Counted from the first letter of the stretch, positions 34,550-44,931 are shown. The stretch is 64,000 nt of DNA from Actinoplanes siamensis (GCF_016862395.1 NZ_BOMW01000057.1:23404-87403), one strand, 5' to 3'. A program made the numbers and translations. Notes: generated from the letters alone by a model not told the origin.

Positions 34550-34584
34550 AAGCGCAGGACGCACCGAAAGCGCAGGACGCACCG
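34550..34584. repeat. 18-bp tandem duplication
   Basis: AAGCGCAGGACGCACCG occurs at 34550-34566 and again at 34568-34584 (period 18). It is in the spacer before the methyltransferase gene, where looser GAAGT-AGGGTTC / GAAGTGAGGTTC repeats also occur. Confidence 0.7.
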
Positions 34585-34680
34585 GGCCGCACCGCCGGGA
34601 CGACGGAGACCGCCGAAGTAGGGTTCACCAAGCGACGGCTCGGGACGGGCCGCGCAGGATCGCTGAAGTGAGGTTCCGAA

Positions 34681-35274
34681 GTGACCGTCCAGAACGCCTG
34701 GCTGCGCAAGATCGCCGAAGATCCGGGCCACTCCCAGTGGTACATCAAGCGATTCCGCGACCTGGCGGCCTCGGGCGCCGACCTGGCCGGCGAGGCCCGA
34801 CTGGTCGACACCTTGGTGCCCCGCGGCGCCCGCATCCTGGACGCGGGCTGCGGCCCCGGCCGGGTCGGCGGCCACCTGGCCACCCTCGGCCACGACGTCA
34901 CCGGCGTAGACCTGGACCCGGAGCTGATCGCCGCGGCCATCACCGACCACCCCGGCCCGAACTGGCTGGTGGGCGACCTCACAGGACTCTCCCTTCCCGG
35001 CCCACCGTTCGACGCGATCGTCTGCGCCGGAAACGTGATGACCTTCGCCGCCCCGGACACCCGGGTCGACATCCTGCGCGGCTTCGCCACCCACCTGGCT
35101 CCCACCGGCCGCGCGGCGATCGGTTTCGGAGCCGGCCGAGGCTACCCGTTCGACGAGTTCCTGGCCGACGTGACCACCTCCGGCCTGACCCCCGACCTGC
35201 TGCTGAGCACGTGGGACCTGCGCCCCTTCACCCCGGACGCCGATTTCCTGGTAGCCCTCCTCCGCCACCCGTGA
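34681..35274 (+). CDS. Class I SAM-dependent methyltransferase
   Basis: A 197-aa cytoplasmic methyltransferase. Motif I is ILDAGCGPGRVGGHLATLG (about residues 52-70), the acidic loop VTGVDLDPELI follows, then VGDLTGLSLPGPPFDAIVCAG (motifs II-III). The protein ends soon after the seventh-strand region. The N-terminal ~40 residues (WYIKRFRDLAASGADL) resemble lids of small-molecule methylases. The start is GTG at 34681 with GAGG about 9 bases upstream. Its neighbours give no substrate clue. Confidence 0.88.
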   Translation: MTVQNAWLRKIAEDPGHSQWYIKRFRDLAASGADLAGEARLVDTLVPRGARILDAGCGPGRVGGHLATLGHDVTGVDLDPELIAAAITDHPGPNWLVGDLTGLSLPGPPFDAIVCAGNVMTFAAPDTRVDILRGFATHLAPTGRAAIGFGAGRGYPFDEFLADVTTSGLTPDLLLSTWDLRPFTPDADFLVALLRHP

Positions 35275-36121
35275 CAGGACCTCAGCGACGCCCTTGGCGA
35301 GGATGATGCCGCAGGTCGCTGTTCCGGCACGGCGCCGACGCACGTATAGGGGTTTTCATTTGCCCTGCCGCAGAACAGCGAACCAAGCGAACCCGGCGGG
35401 CGCCGACCGCTATTGGCATCCATTTTATCGTCATTGCACATTAACCACATCAATTCAATGAAAATCAATTCTGGCCCGCGCCGCGGGGGTGAGTGGCAGC
35501 GGTGGCCGAAGGCCGTCGCCCCGGAGCCGCGGTCGCCCGCGGCGGTGCCGGGGCCGCCGACCGCGAGGTCGAGGCGGGGGCGACCGGCCGCCGGGAAGCC
35601 GTGTTCGCCGTTCGGGCCTGGGGCTGGCGCCCGCGGAGCTGTGGTGGCCGGGGCTGGACGCGGTGACATTGATGCTCACGGAACTCCTTCCGCTGGGCCG
35701 GACAATCGCCGCCGCGACCCGGTCGCGCACCGCGGCAGTGAACCGATTGTGGCGCACTCCCGGCCCGCCGCGTCAGTATTTGATCATGCGAATTTCCGGA
35801 AAGTTGATTCTGCGGAAACTTCGCACCCCAGGCATTCTCGGAAACGAATAAAAAACAGTCGCTCGACAGCGGGAAGCCGGCGCTTGGACACGCACAAGAA
35901 AAAGAGATCCGGCGTGGCCGGCCGGGAGAGCGGGCGAGGCGGCGAGCGGAAGGCGCCGCCGGGCAGGGCCCCGGCCGGGGAACGGAGCGGCGGGTGGCGG
36001 CAAGAGGGGAGGCGGGCGGCGGCAAGCTGAGTGGGGCGACGGATACCGGCTGCCGTGGGACGACAGCGCAGGTGGGAGCGGCGAGGCGGCAGTCGGCACC
36101 CGCCGGGCTGAGGGCGGCCGA
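35275..36121. other. Gene-free 850-bp spacer with AT islands and a purine-rich tract
   Basis: No frame here has convincing codon usage or motifs. Two unusually AT-rich islands (35405-35470 and 35775-35870) contrast with the surrounding ~75% GC. The second contains TTTCCGGAAA and related GGAAA/TTCC elements. From 35884 to 36030 the plus strand is almost continuous G and A, with many GG runs. This may be promoter, replication-timing or structural DNA, or an unrecognised RNA. Confidence 0.5.
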
Positions 36122-36919
36122 TCAGTGCAGATGCCAGGCCCGCTGCCGGATCCGCTCCACCGCGAGGTGGTACGACAGTTCGAACCGGTGCGCCGGATTG
36201 GCGTGATACCACCGCATCGCCTGCAGCACCAGCGCCGGATCGGCGGCCAGCCACGGCACCTGCACGACCATGGTGTCCGGCCCCCGGAGCAGCGTCCGCC
36301 GCGTCCGCACCCGCGCCCCGGCGACCGCCGGCACTCCGATGACCGGGATCCGCGCCTGCTCGCCCGGCACGATTGCCCGGATCGACGTCCACGGGACGAA
36401 CTGCTCGGTCCACATCCCGCGGTGGTACACCCCGTCCGGGGTCAGTGCCAGCCGACCCGGCGCGTGCCGCAGCAGCACGTACAGCCCCGCGCCGGTCAGC
36501 GCCGCCCCCGCGGCCAGCGGCGGCGCGCTCGCGATCAGCGCCAGCTGGGCGAGCGTGAGCAGGGTCAGGAAGCTCGCATACCAGTAGTAGAGCCGCCGTG
36601 AGTAGGCGAACGTCAGCCCGGGGCTGCCGTCGTCGATCCCGGAGATCCGCATCCGGTCGCCGGTGTTGTGCGGCCGCACCCACAGGGTCAGCAGCAGGCC
36701 GGACAGGTGGCCGAGGATCAGCGCGGCCACCGCGCAGGCCAGCGCCGCCCGCAGGTCGCCGAGGGCCACCGACCAGACGCCGGCGGCCAGCGCCAGGACG
36801 GCCAGCAGGGCGCTGCCCACCGCCGCGTACGCCGGTCGCGGCGAGGGCCCGTGGTCGCGCCACGGCGCCGGGTCGGCCGGCACCGGCGTGGTGCGCGGCA
36901 GGTCGAAGTAGAGGGTCAT
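36122..36919 (-). CDS. Membrane protein with PH-like C-terminal domain, unknown function
   Basis: A 265-aa protein with two N-terminal TM helices (about 30-80), a second TM pair around 110-150, then a soluble C-terminal domain starting LTPDGVYHRGMW, resembling the bacterial PH-like (YdbT/YcxB) pattern in which a strand-rich domain follows membrane helices. It is not recognised further. Its ATG overlaps the stop of the upstream 54-aa gene by 4 bases, so the two are co-translated. Confidence 0.7.
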   Translation of the reverse strand: MTLYFDLPRTTPVPADPAPWRDHGPSPRPAYAAVGSALLAVLALAAGVWSVALGDLRAALACAVAALILGHLSGLLLTLWVRPHNTGDRMRISGIDDGSPGLTFAYSRRLYYWYASFLTLLTLAQLALIASAPPLAAGAALTGAGLYVLLRHAPGRLALTPDGVYHRGMWTEQFVPWTSIRAIVPGEQARIPVIGVPAVAGARVRTRRTLLRGPDTMVVQVPWLAADPALVLQAMRWYHANPAHRFELSYHLAVERIRQRAWHLH

Positions 36920-37080
36920 CGCCGGACCCGGCGGGCGAGCGGGGTGGCCGGCTCGGCGCCGGCGCCGGGCCGCAGGACCCGTTCCGGCCCGGCGACCCGG
37001 CGGGCCATCTCGTTGGCGCGGCGTAGCCGATCGGTGATCACGCGCAGGATGTCCAGGTCGATTCGTGCACGATCGCTCAT
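36916..37080 (-). CDS. Small basic protein, unknown
   Basis: A 54-aa protein: an amphipathic helix over residues 8-30 (DLDILRVITDRLRRANEMAR), then a basic Arg/Pro tail. The ATG is preceded by GAGAGGAAG with about 5-base spacing. It is coupled by ATGA to the membrane-protein gene and could be a partner or regulator of it. No family was recognised. Confidence 0.65.
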   Translation of the reverse strand: MSDRARIDLDILRVITDRLRRANEMARRVAGPERVLRPGAGAEPATPLARRVRR

Positions 37081-37210
37081 CAGGTCTTCCTCTCCCGTCC
37101 CCCGGGTTTGGTGTCCTGGGGTACGAGGATCGAGGACGATGAGTTCAAACGGAGAGTAGTCGCTCGTGCGGCACTCGCCGATCCACGCGAATCGCCCGGA
37201 ATCACCCCCG

Positions 37211-37224
37211 TGGAAGCGCTCCCG
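37211..37224. promoter_or_regulatory. Degenerate LacI-type operator
   Basis: TGGAAGCGCTCCCG resembles the perfect palindrome at 33347-33362 in its left half. It lies in the 540-base gap between the divergent small-protein operon and the ABC importer operon. The gap holds no supported gene. Confidence 0.3.
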
Positions 37225-37512
37225 CGACTGCCGGGAGCCACGCCGCGGCCAGCGGCTCGTGCCCCGGGGCCGTCGGATGCACCCCGCCGCGGCCCGGGGC
37301 GCGCCCACGCCTCGCGGCGGCCGCCGCGAACACGTCCTGAGCGCGCCAGAGATCGCTCCCGGCTCGGCGGCCAGCCCTCGTATCACCAATCGTTCTCGCC
37401 CAGGTCCTTCGCGTGAGACTGTGATAGCTGTCGATGAAGTGCGCGTCCGTTTCCTCCGCGTTCCCGGCCGGGCCGGGAAATGACGCAGCGAGCGACGACC
37501 CGGCATCCGCTC

Positions 37513-37542
37513 TTGACATCGCAAACTTAAGCCACTTAATAA
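37513..37542 (+). promoter_or_regulatory. Vegetative-type promoter of ABC importer operon
   Basis: TTGACA at 37513-37518 and TAATAA at 37537-37542 with 18-bp spacing (or TTAATA with 17 bp) form a near-consensus HrdB/sigma-70 promoter, rare in such GC-rich DNA. Two ACTTAA repeats within it could be an operator. It lies 80 bases before the binding-protein start. Confidence 0.75.
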
Positions 37543-37622
37543 TGGCCGCGTCAAAGGTGAGTCTCGCGCTGGGCCGGGCATGCGCGGGTGACCCCGGGCG
37601 TTCACGATCGAGGGATTCGCAC

Positions 37623-39305
37623 ATGTTCAAGCTGACGAGGGCCGTGGTGGCCGCGACCGCCGCGCTGACCCTGGCGGTAGCCGGTTGTTCGGGCGACAGC
37701 GGCGGCGGAGGCGGCGCGAGCGCCAAGAAGGACAGCAGCATCACCATCTTCAACGGGGCCACCGGCACGATCGTGGAGAACTGGAACCCGTTCACCCCGA
37801 CGTTCCTGCAGCCCACCAACGGCCTCATCTACGAGCCGCTGTACTGGTACAACTTCGCCGCCCAGTCGAAGCCGACGCCGATGCTGGCCACCGGCTACTC
37901 CTGGGACGCCGCCGGCAAGGTCCTCACCGTCACCACCCGCGAGGGCGTGACGTGGTCGGACGGCCAGCCGTTCTCCGCCAGGGACGTGGCCTTCACGTTC
38001 AACCTGATCAAGGGCAACAAGGCGCTCAACTCGACAGGCGTCTCGCTGGCCTCGGCGCAGGCCACGGACGACAAGACGGTCGTGCTGACCTTCACCAAGC
38101 CGTCGTTCACCGACGAGGCCGCGGTCATCGCGAACACCCCGATCGTCGCCGAGCACGTGTGGAGCAAGATCTCCGACCCGGCGAAGTCGATCAACCCGAA
38201 CCCGGTGGGCACCGGGCCGTACAAGCTGAAGACCTTCTCCGCGCAGAGCTACGTGATGGAGAAGAACGCGAACTACTGGCAGCCCGGCAAGCCGCAGATC
38301 CAGAACGTCCGCTACATCGCCCTGGCCACCGCCGACGCCGCGAGCGCCGCGCTGACCGCCGGTCAGGTCGACTGGATGAGCGCGTTCCTGCCCGGCCTGG
38401 AGCAACTTCTCAAGAACCAGAAGAATCTGACGTACGTCAACACGCCGGCCCTGACCACGTCGATCTTCACCTGCGCCGGCGCGGATCTGGGCTGCACGGG
38501 CCCGCAGACCGACCCGGCCGTGCGGCAGGCCGTCTACCGGGCCCTCAACCGGGACCAGCTGAACAAGCTGGCCGGCGGCGGCTTCGCGGAGACCGCGTCG
38601 CCGACCATGCTGCTGCCCGGGCGGGACAAGAGCTGGATCGCCGACCCGGACAACCTGAACACCCCGGCCGGCCCGGACGTCGCGAAGGCCAACCAGTTGC
38701 TGGACGCGGCCGGCTGGGTCAAGGGCGGCGACGGCATCCGCGCCAAGGGCGGCGAGAAGCTGTCGCTGACCATCCAGACGGTGACCGGCTGGAGCGACTA
38801 CATCTCGCTCAACGACGCGATGACCCAGCAGCTCAAGGAGATCGGTATCGAGCTGAAGCCGACCCAGCTGTCCTGGAACGAGTGGAACAACAACCAGGTG
38901 CAGGGCAAGTTCCAGCTGTCGCTGGACTCGATCGGCCTGGGCGCCTCGCCAAACCCGTACGCCACCTATCTGAAGTACTCCAGCCGGACCACCGAGAAGG
39001 TCGGCCAGGCGGCCCCGCCCAGCGGCAACTACGCGCGCTACCAGAATGCCAAGGTGGACGCCGCGGTGGACGCGGCGGCGGCGACCAACGACGAGACCGT
39101 CCAGAAGGCGCAGTACGGGATCATCCAGACCGAGATCGTCCGCGACCTGCCGTACATCCCGATCTACGTGAACTCGATGCTCACCGAGTTCAGCACCAGC
39201 CACGCCACCGGCTGGCCGTCCAACGACAACAAGTACGCGCTGCCGGCCTCCTGGAAGCAGTGGGACAACGGCATCGTGCTGACCAACCTGCAGCCCGCGA
39301 AGTAG
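37623..39305 (+). CDS. ABC importer solute-binding lipoprotein, family 5
   Basis: A 560-aa extracellular lipoprotein: signal peptide with lipobox LAVAGC and lipid anchor Cys22, a Gly/Ser linker, then the DppA/OppA-type SBP_bac_5 domain (NPFTPTFLQPTNGLIYEPL near the start, WSDGQPFSARDVAFTFNLIK typical of the family). It captures a peptide or oligosaccharide for the permease encoded next. The ATG was chosen because GAGGGA ends 8 bases upstream; a longer frame upstream lacks this and would mask the signal peptide. First gene of the five-gene operon. Confidence 0.93.
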   Translation: MFKLTRAVVAATAALTLAVAGCSGDSGGGGGASAKKDSSITIFNGATGTIVENWNPFTPTFLQPTNGLIYEPLYWYNFAAQSKPTPMLATGYSWDAAGKVLTVTTREGVTWSDGQPFSARDVAFTFNLIKGNKALNSTGVSLASAQATDDKTVVLTFTKPSFTDEAAVIANTPIVAEHVWSKISDPAKSINPNPVGTGPYKLKTFSAQSYVMEKNANYWQPGKPQIQNVRYIALATADAASAALTAGQVDWMSAFLPGLEQLLKNQKNLTYVNTPALTTSIFTCAGADLGCTGPQTDPAVRQAVYRALNRDQLNKLAGGGFAETASPTMLLPGRDKSWIADPDNLNTPAGPDVAKANQLLDAAGWVKGGDGIRAKGGEKLSLTIQTVTGWSDYISLNDAMTQQLKEIGIELKPTQLSWNEWNNNQVQGKFQLSLDSIGLGASPNPYATYLKYSSRTTEKVGQAAPPSGNYARYQNAKVDAAVDAAAATNDETVQKAQYGIIQTEIVRDLPYIPIYVNSMLTEFSTSHATGWPSNDNKYALPASWKQWDNGIVLTNLQPAK

Positions 39306-39314
39306 GGAGCCACC

Positions 39315-40304
39315 GTGCGCTACCTGCTTCGTAAGCTGGGGTTCTACCTGGTCGCCCTCTGGGCGGCGCTGACGGTGAACTTCTTCGTCCCGCGCCTGAT
39401 GCCCGGCGACCCGGTCGAGATCCTGATCTCCAAGCTGGGTCAGCGCGGGCCGGTCACCCCGCAGATGCGGGCCTCGGTCGAGGCCCTGCTGGGGACGGAC
39501 AGCGGTGAGCCGCTGTGGCGTCAGTACGTCGACTACCTCGGGAACCTGGCACACGGGGACCTCGGTGTCTCGGTGACGTTCTTCCCCGCCTCGGTCGGCT
39601 CGATCATCGAGCAGACCCTGCCCTGGACGATCGGCCTCATCGGTCTCGCCACGATCATCTCGTTCCTGGCCGGCGTCGGTCTCGGCGCCGCCGCCGGCTG
39701 GAAACGGGGATCGTGGTTGGACAACCTCATCCCGGTCACCACGATGTTCCAGTCCGTGCCGTACTTCTGGCTGGCGCTGATCCTGCTCTTCGCCTTCGGC
39801 AGCGTGTGGCAGCTGTTCCCGCTCAACGGCGGCTACGACGTCTACACCGTGACGCCCGGCTGGAACGGGCCGTTCCTCGGCTCGGTGCTCTACTACGGCG
39901 CGCTGCCGGCGATCACCATCGTGCTCTCCAGCGTGGGCGGCTGGATGCTGGGCATGCGCAACATGATGGTCTCCACGCTGAGCGAGGACTACCTGGTCAC
40001 CGCCGAGGCGAAGGGGCTGCGCCCGGGCCGGATCATGCTGCGCTACGCGGCCCGCAACGCGATCCTGCCCTCGGTCTCCGGTTTCGCGATCTCGCTGGGC
40101 TTCGTCGTCGCCGGCTCGATCGTCACCGAGGCGGTCTTCTCCTACCCCGGCATCGGCTCCGCGCTGCTGCAGTCGGTGGGCGGCAACGACTACGCCCTGA
40201 TGCAGGGCATCTTCCTGGTCATCACGCTGTCGGTGCTGGGCGCCAACCTGCTGGTGGACCTCCTGTACTCGGTGATCGACCCGCGCACCCGGGCGCGGGC
40301 CTGA
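39315..40304 (+). CDS. ABC importer permease, DppB type
   Basis: A 329-aa inner-membrane permease with six TM helices; the first-helix pattern YLLRKLGFYLVALWAALTVNFF and early RLMPGDPVE are characteristic of DppB/OppB. The EAA loop (EAKGLRPGRIMLRYAARNAI) contacts the ATPases. The GTG start lies 9 bases after the lipoprotein stop. Confidence 0.93.
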   Translation: MRYLLRKLGFYLVALWAALTVNFFVPRLMPGDPVEILISKLGQRGPVTPQMRASVEALLGTDSGEPLWRQYVDYLGNLAHGDLGVSVTFFPASVGSIIEQTLPWTIGLIGLATIISFLAGVGLGAAAGWKRGSWLDNLIPVTTMFQSVPYFWLALILLFAFGSVWQLFPLNGGYDVYTVTPGWNGPFLGSVLYYGALPAITIVLSSVGGWMLGMRNMMVSTLSEDYLVTAEAKGLRPGRIMLRYAARNAILPSVSGFAISLGFVVAGSIVTEAVFSYPGIGSALLQSVGGNDYALMQGIFLVITLSVLGANLLVDLLYSVIDPRTRARA

Positions 40305-40318
40305 AAGGGGCAGCCGTC

Positions 40319-41271
40319 ATGACGATGACCACTGAGCCGGCCGCGACGACCACAGAGACGAAGTCAACTTCGACGATTGCCGTACGGCGGTTCGCGCGCA
40401 ACGGAAAACTCGTGGCCGGACTGGTGATCGGCGGGGCGATCGTGCTCTTCGGCCTGCTCGGCCCGCTGGTCACCCAGGATCCGTCGCTCGTGCACGACCA
40501 GGGCCTGACCGGTCCCGGCGGCGACCACTGGCTGGGCACCACGCAGACCGGCCAGGACGTGCTCGCCCAGCTCGCCCACGGCACGCGCGGCTCGCTGGCG
40601 GTCGGCGCGATCGTGGGCGTGCTGACGCTGATCCTGTCCGCCTTCTTCGGCGTCGTCGGCGCCTACGCCGGCGGCTGGGTGGACGAGGCGTTCTCCCTGT
40701 TCACCAACATCATGCTGGTCATCCCCGGCCTGCCGCTGGTGATCGTGATCTCCAGCTACGTCCCGGACAAGAGCATCTGGCTGGTCTCGGTCGTCCTGGC
40801 GATCACCAGTTGGGCCGGCTCCGCACGGGTGCTGCGCGGCTACACGCTCAGCCTGCGCAACCGCGATTACGTGCTGGCCTCGCGGGTGGCCGGCGAGAAA
40901 CGACGGCGGATCCTCGCCGTGGAGATCCTGCCCAACCTGATCCCGCTGTTCGCCTCGCAGGTGGTGTTCGCGGTGATCTTCGCGATCCTCGGCGAGGCCG
41001 GACTCTCCTATCTCGGCCTGGGCGCCAGCGGCTCGTTCACCTGGGGCACGATGCTCTACTACGCGCAGAACGGCCTGGCCCTGCGCCTCGGCGCGTGGTG
41101 GTGGTTCGTCCCGCCCGGCCTGCTGCTGGCCCTGTTCGGCGCCGCGCTCTCGCTGATCAACTTCTCGATCGACGAGATCATCAATCCCAAGCTGCGCGAC
41201 CAGACCCGGGCCGCCCGCAAGAGCTGGCGGATGTCGCGCGAGCAGCTGTCCAAGGCCAAGGAGGCCACGCT

Positions 41272-41275
<4 letters not shown>
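40319..41275 (+). CDS. ABC importer permease, DppC type
   Basis: A 318-aa partner permease. The hydrophilic N-terminus, then one TM helix and the conserved HWLGTTQTGQDVLAQLAHGTR block, identify a DppC/OppC subunit; the EAA loop is SRVAGEKRRRILAVEILPN. The ATG was chosen with AAAGGGG 8 bases upstream. It follows the DppB-type gene by 14 bases. Confidence 0.93.
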
Positions 41276-42143
<868 letters not shown>

Positions 42144-42147
<4 letters not shown>

Positions 42148-42233
42148 TCGACCGCACCGAACGGCAGCCACCCGCACCCGGCAGCGGCCTCGCGGGCGGG
42201 GGCCAGGCGAGCATGACAACGGAGGCACCGTGA
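42144..42233 (+). CDS. 29-codon ORF bridging the two ATPase genes
   Basis: An ATG overlaps the DppD stop (ATGA, 42144-42147), and the ORF's own TGA overlaps the DppF GTG start (GTGA, 42230-42233). The 29-residue product is Pro/Gly/Ala-rich without any motif. The double 4-base overlap suggests it serves to carry terminating ribosomes from one gene to the next across an otherwise untranslated 82-base gap. It may have no function as a peptide. Confidence 0.5.
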
Positions 42234-43045
42234 CGACGCTGGAAGTGCGCGGGCTCGGCAAGGACTACCGGCTGCGGGACGGCTGGCGCAGCAGCACGCT
42301 GCGCGCCGTCGACGACGTCGGTTTCACCCTCGACCACGGGCGCACCGTCGCCCTCGTCGGTCAGAGCGGCAGTGGCAAGTCCACAGTCGCCAAGCTGCTC
42401 CTGCAACTGGAACGGCCGACCCGGGGCGAGATCCTGCTCGACGGCACACCCGTGGCGCGCCGCGGCGCCGGGCTGGCGGCCTACCGTCGTACCGTCCAGA
42501 TGGTCTTCCAGGATCCTTTCGCCTCCCTGAATCCCTACCACACGATCGGGCACCATCTGGCCCGCCCGGTCCGGCTGCACCATCCGCGGATGAGCGACGC
42601 GGACGTCCGCAACCGGGTGCACGAGCTGCTGGAACGGGTCCGGCTCACCCCGGCCGGGAACGTCGCCGGGCGGCGCCCGCACGAGCTCTCCGGCGGCCAG
42701 CGCCAGCGCGTCGCCATCGCCCGCGCGCTGGCCCCCGAGCCGGGCGTGCTGATCGCCGACGAACCGGTCTCGATGCTCGACGTGTCCATCCGGCTCGGCG
42801 TGCTCACCCTGCTCGCCACCCTGCAGCGCGAGGAGGACCTGGGCGTTCTCTACATCACCCACGACCTGGCCACCGCACGCCACTTCTCCGACGAGATCCT
42901 GGTGATGTACCGGGGCAGGATCGTCGAACACGGCCCGGCCGACGACGTCATCCTCAACCCACGGCACGAATACACCAGAACGCTGGCCGAGGCCGCGCCC
43001 AACCCGGAACGCCGGATCGGCGAGCTGCGTTCACCCACTCGATGA
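42230..43045 (+). CDS. ABC importer ATPase, DppF type
   Basis: A 271-aa ATPase, partner of the DppD subunit: Walker A GQSGSGKST, signature LSGGQRQRV, Walker B VLIADEPVSMLD, switch His in LYITHDL. GTG start with GGAGG 4 bases upstream. Last gene of the importer operon; a weak hairpin follows the stop. Confidence 0.93.
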   Translation: MTTLEVRGLGKDYRLRDGWRSSTLRAVDDVGFTLDHGRTVALVGQSGSGKSTVAKLLLQLERPTRGEILLDGTPVARRGAGLAAYRRTVQMVFQDPFASLNPYHTIGHHLARPVRLHHPRMSDADVRNRVHELLERVRLTPAGNVAGRRPHELSGGQRQRVAIARALAPEPGVLIADEPVSMLDVSIRLGVLTLLATLQREEDLGVLYITHDLATARHFSDEILVMYRGRIVEHGPADDVILNPRHEYTRTLAEAAPNPERRIGELRSPTR

Positions 43046-43049
43046 CTGC

Positions 43050-43068
43050 CCGGTCCCGGCTGGACCGG
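43050..43068 (+). terminator. Short hairpin after importer operon
   Basis: 7-bp stem CCGGTCC / GGACCGG with loop CGGCT, 5 bases after the DppF stop. Probably weak. Confidence 0.45.
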
Positions 43069-43115
43069 CCGGGTTACCGTGGACCGCAACGTTTCGCCGG
43101 CCAGGGAGGGTTGCG

Positions 43116-43334
43116 GTGGGCTTCGTCAAACGCACGGTGCTGTCGATGATCGCGTCGCGGCTGGAGCGCCGGGCACACCACACCCGGAACCCGATCGTGC
43201 ACCACCTGCTCCGCGAGGTGAACCACCGGCTCGGGCGGTACGGCGGACACCCGCGCTATCACGGCCGCCCGTCGTACCACGGGCACTACCGTCATCACGG
43301 GCATTACCGTCATCATGGCCATTACCGTTGGTGA
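43116..43334 (+). CDS. Small His/Tyr-rich protein
   Basis: A 72-aa protein. The N-terminal 45 residues are basic and helical. The C-terminus is a repeat of YHGHYRHHGHYRHHGHYRW type with eleven His in its last 28 residues, which suggests metal or acid-pH binding. No signal peptide. GTG start with GGGAGGG about 7 bases upstream. Its stop is immediately followed by the ATG of the S33 hydrolase gene, so the two are probably co-translated. Confidence 0.6.
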   Translation: MGFVKRTVLSMIASRLERRAHHTRNPIVHHLLREVNHRLGRYGGHPRYHGRPSYHGHYRHHGHYRHHGHYRW

Positions 43335-44579
43335 ATGATCGCGACCCCTGGACTCCGGCTCACCGACCACACCGTCTCCGTGCCGCTGGATCACCGGCGG
43401 CCGGATGACGCGACCATCGAGATCTTCGCGCGGGAGGTGGTCGCCGCCGACCGGGTCGGCGACGACCTGCCGTGGCTGCTGTACCTGCAGGGCGGGCCGG
43501 GCGGCAAGGCGCCGCGGCCGCTGCGCGCGGAGGGCTGGCTCGGGCACGCTCTGCGCACCCACCGGGTGCTGCTGCTCGACCAGCGGGGGACCGGGCGCAG
43601 CACGGCCCTGACCGGGCGGACGGTCGCCGGCCGGCCGGACGCGGAGCTGGCCGCGTACCTCAGACTGTTCCGGGCCGACAGCATCGTGGCGGACGCGGAG
43701 ATCCTGCGATCGAAGATCGCGGGCGGCGCCCGCTGGGACACCCTCGGCCAGAGCTACGGCGGATTCATCACCCTGGTCTACCTTTCGGCCGCGCCGCAGG
43801 CGCTGCGAACCTGCTACATCACCGGTGGCCTACCCGGGCTCGACACCACCGCCGAGGATGTCTACGAGCGTACGTATCCGAACGTCGCCCACCGCAACGC
43901 GGAGTTCTACCGCGCGTTCCCGGCCGACCTGGAGATCGTCCGTCGGATCGCCGCGCACCTCGGCGAGCACGACGTGCGCCTGCCCGACGGCGACCGGCTG
44001 ACCGTGGACCGGCTGCGGCTGCTCGGCAACCTGTTCGGCGGCAGCGGGGGCTACGCGCAGCTGCACTGGCTCCTCGACGAGGCGTGGCACGGGTCGTCGC
44101 TCTCGGACACCTTCCGGTACGAGGTGATGCGGCTGACCGGCTTCGTCGACACGCCGATCTTCGCGCTGCAGGAGTTCACCTACCCGCAGGGTGGCCGGGC
44201 CACCGCGTGGGCGGCCGACCGCGCGCTCAAGCAGCGCCCGGAGTTCGCCGCCGACGCCGACCCGCTGCTGTTCACCGGCGAGATGATGTATCCCTGGATG
44301 TTCCGCGACATCGCGGCTCTGCGGCCGTTCGCCGGCGCGGCCGAGATCCTGGCCGCCGCCGAGGACTGGCCGGGTCTCTACGACACCGCGCGCCTGGCGG
44401 CCAACCAGGTGCCGGTGTACGCGGCGGTCTACGCGCACGACATGTACGTGCCCGCCGACCTGTCGCTGAGCACCGCCGCGGTGGTCGGCAACGTGCGCAC
44501 CTGGGTGACCGCGGAGTACGAGCACGACGCGCTGCGGGTGGCCGGCGAGACGATCCTCGGACACCTGATGGATATGTGA
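43335..44579 (+). CDS. Alpha/beta hydrolase, proline iminopeptidase-like (S33)
   Basis: A 414-aa cytoplasmic hydrolase. LLYLQGGPGGKAPRPL is the oxyanion-hole motif of prolyl aminopeptidases, DQRGTGRS follows, and GQSYGG holds the nucleophilic Ser. A C-terminal YEHDALRVAG carries the probable catalytic His. It likely removes N-terminal proline from short peptides. With no spacer from the His-rich gene (stop then ATG), and shortly after a family-5 importer, it may process imported peptides; that is inference. Confidence 0.88.
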   Translation: MIATPGLRLTDHTVSVPLDHRRPDDATIEIFAREVVAADRVGDDLPWLLYLQGGPGGKAPRPLRAEGWLGHALRTHRVLLLDQRGTGRSTALTGRTVAGRPDAELAAYLRLFRADSIVADAEILRSKIAGGARWDTLGQSYGGFITLVYLSAAPQALRTCYITGGLPGLDTTAEDVYERTYPNVAHRNAEFYRAFPADLEIVRRIAAHLGEHDVRLPDGDRLTVDRLRLLGNLFGGSGGYAQLHWLLDEAWHGSSLSDTFRYEVMRLTGFVDTPIFALQEFTYPQGGRATAWAADRALKQRPEFAADADPLLFTGEMMYPWMFRDIAALRPFAGAAEILAAAEDWPGLYDTARLAANQVPVYAAVYAHDMYVPADLSLSTAAVVGNVRTWVTAEYEHDALRVAGETILGHLMDM

Positions 44580-44703
44580 GCTCTCGGAATCCTTGTCCGA
44601 CTGGTCGCAATTCCCGGAACACGCGGGGGTGACCGCAGGTATGACACCGAGCCCGGTGGGTATAGCACGGACGTTCGAGAAACCGGATCGGAGGAATGGC
44701 GAC

Positions 44704-44916
44704 ATGGCTGACCCCAAGAGCGCCGCGACGGACGGCAACCGGGTGAAGGATCCGGAGGACTGGACCACCGGGGACGAGCCGGCGACCGGGGCGCAGGAGT
44801 CCTACCTGCACACACTGGCCACCGAGGCACACGAAGACGTCCCCGAAGGCCTGACCAAGGCCGAGGCGTCCCAGCGCATCGACGAGTTGCAGGAGAAGAC
44901 CGGCCGAGGCCGGTGA
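44704..44916 (+). CDS. DUF3072-family small protein
   Basis: A 70-aa protein matching DUF3072: VKDPEDWTTGDEPATGAQESY, then LTKAEASQRIDELQ. The function is unknown; widespread in actinomycetes. The ATG at 44704 has GGAGGA 8 bases upstream. An ATG 8 bases earlier is out of frame. Confidence 0.85.
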   Translation: MADPKSAATDGNRVKDPEDWTTGDEPATGAQESYLHTLATEAHEDVPEGLTKAEASQRIDELQEKTGRGR

Positions 44917-44931
44917 ACAGGTGAAAAAGGT

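Noticed and set aside
35413..36030. Plus-strand ORF of about 200 codons in the AT-island spacer
   Set aside because: Codon use is poor, the C-terminal half is the GA-rich tract read as Arg/Gly/Glu, and there is no Shine-Dalgarno or recognisable domain.
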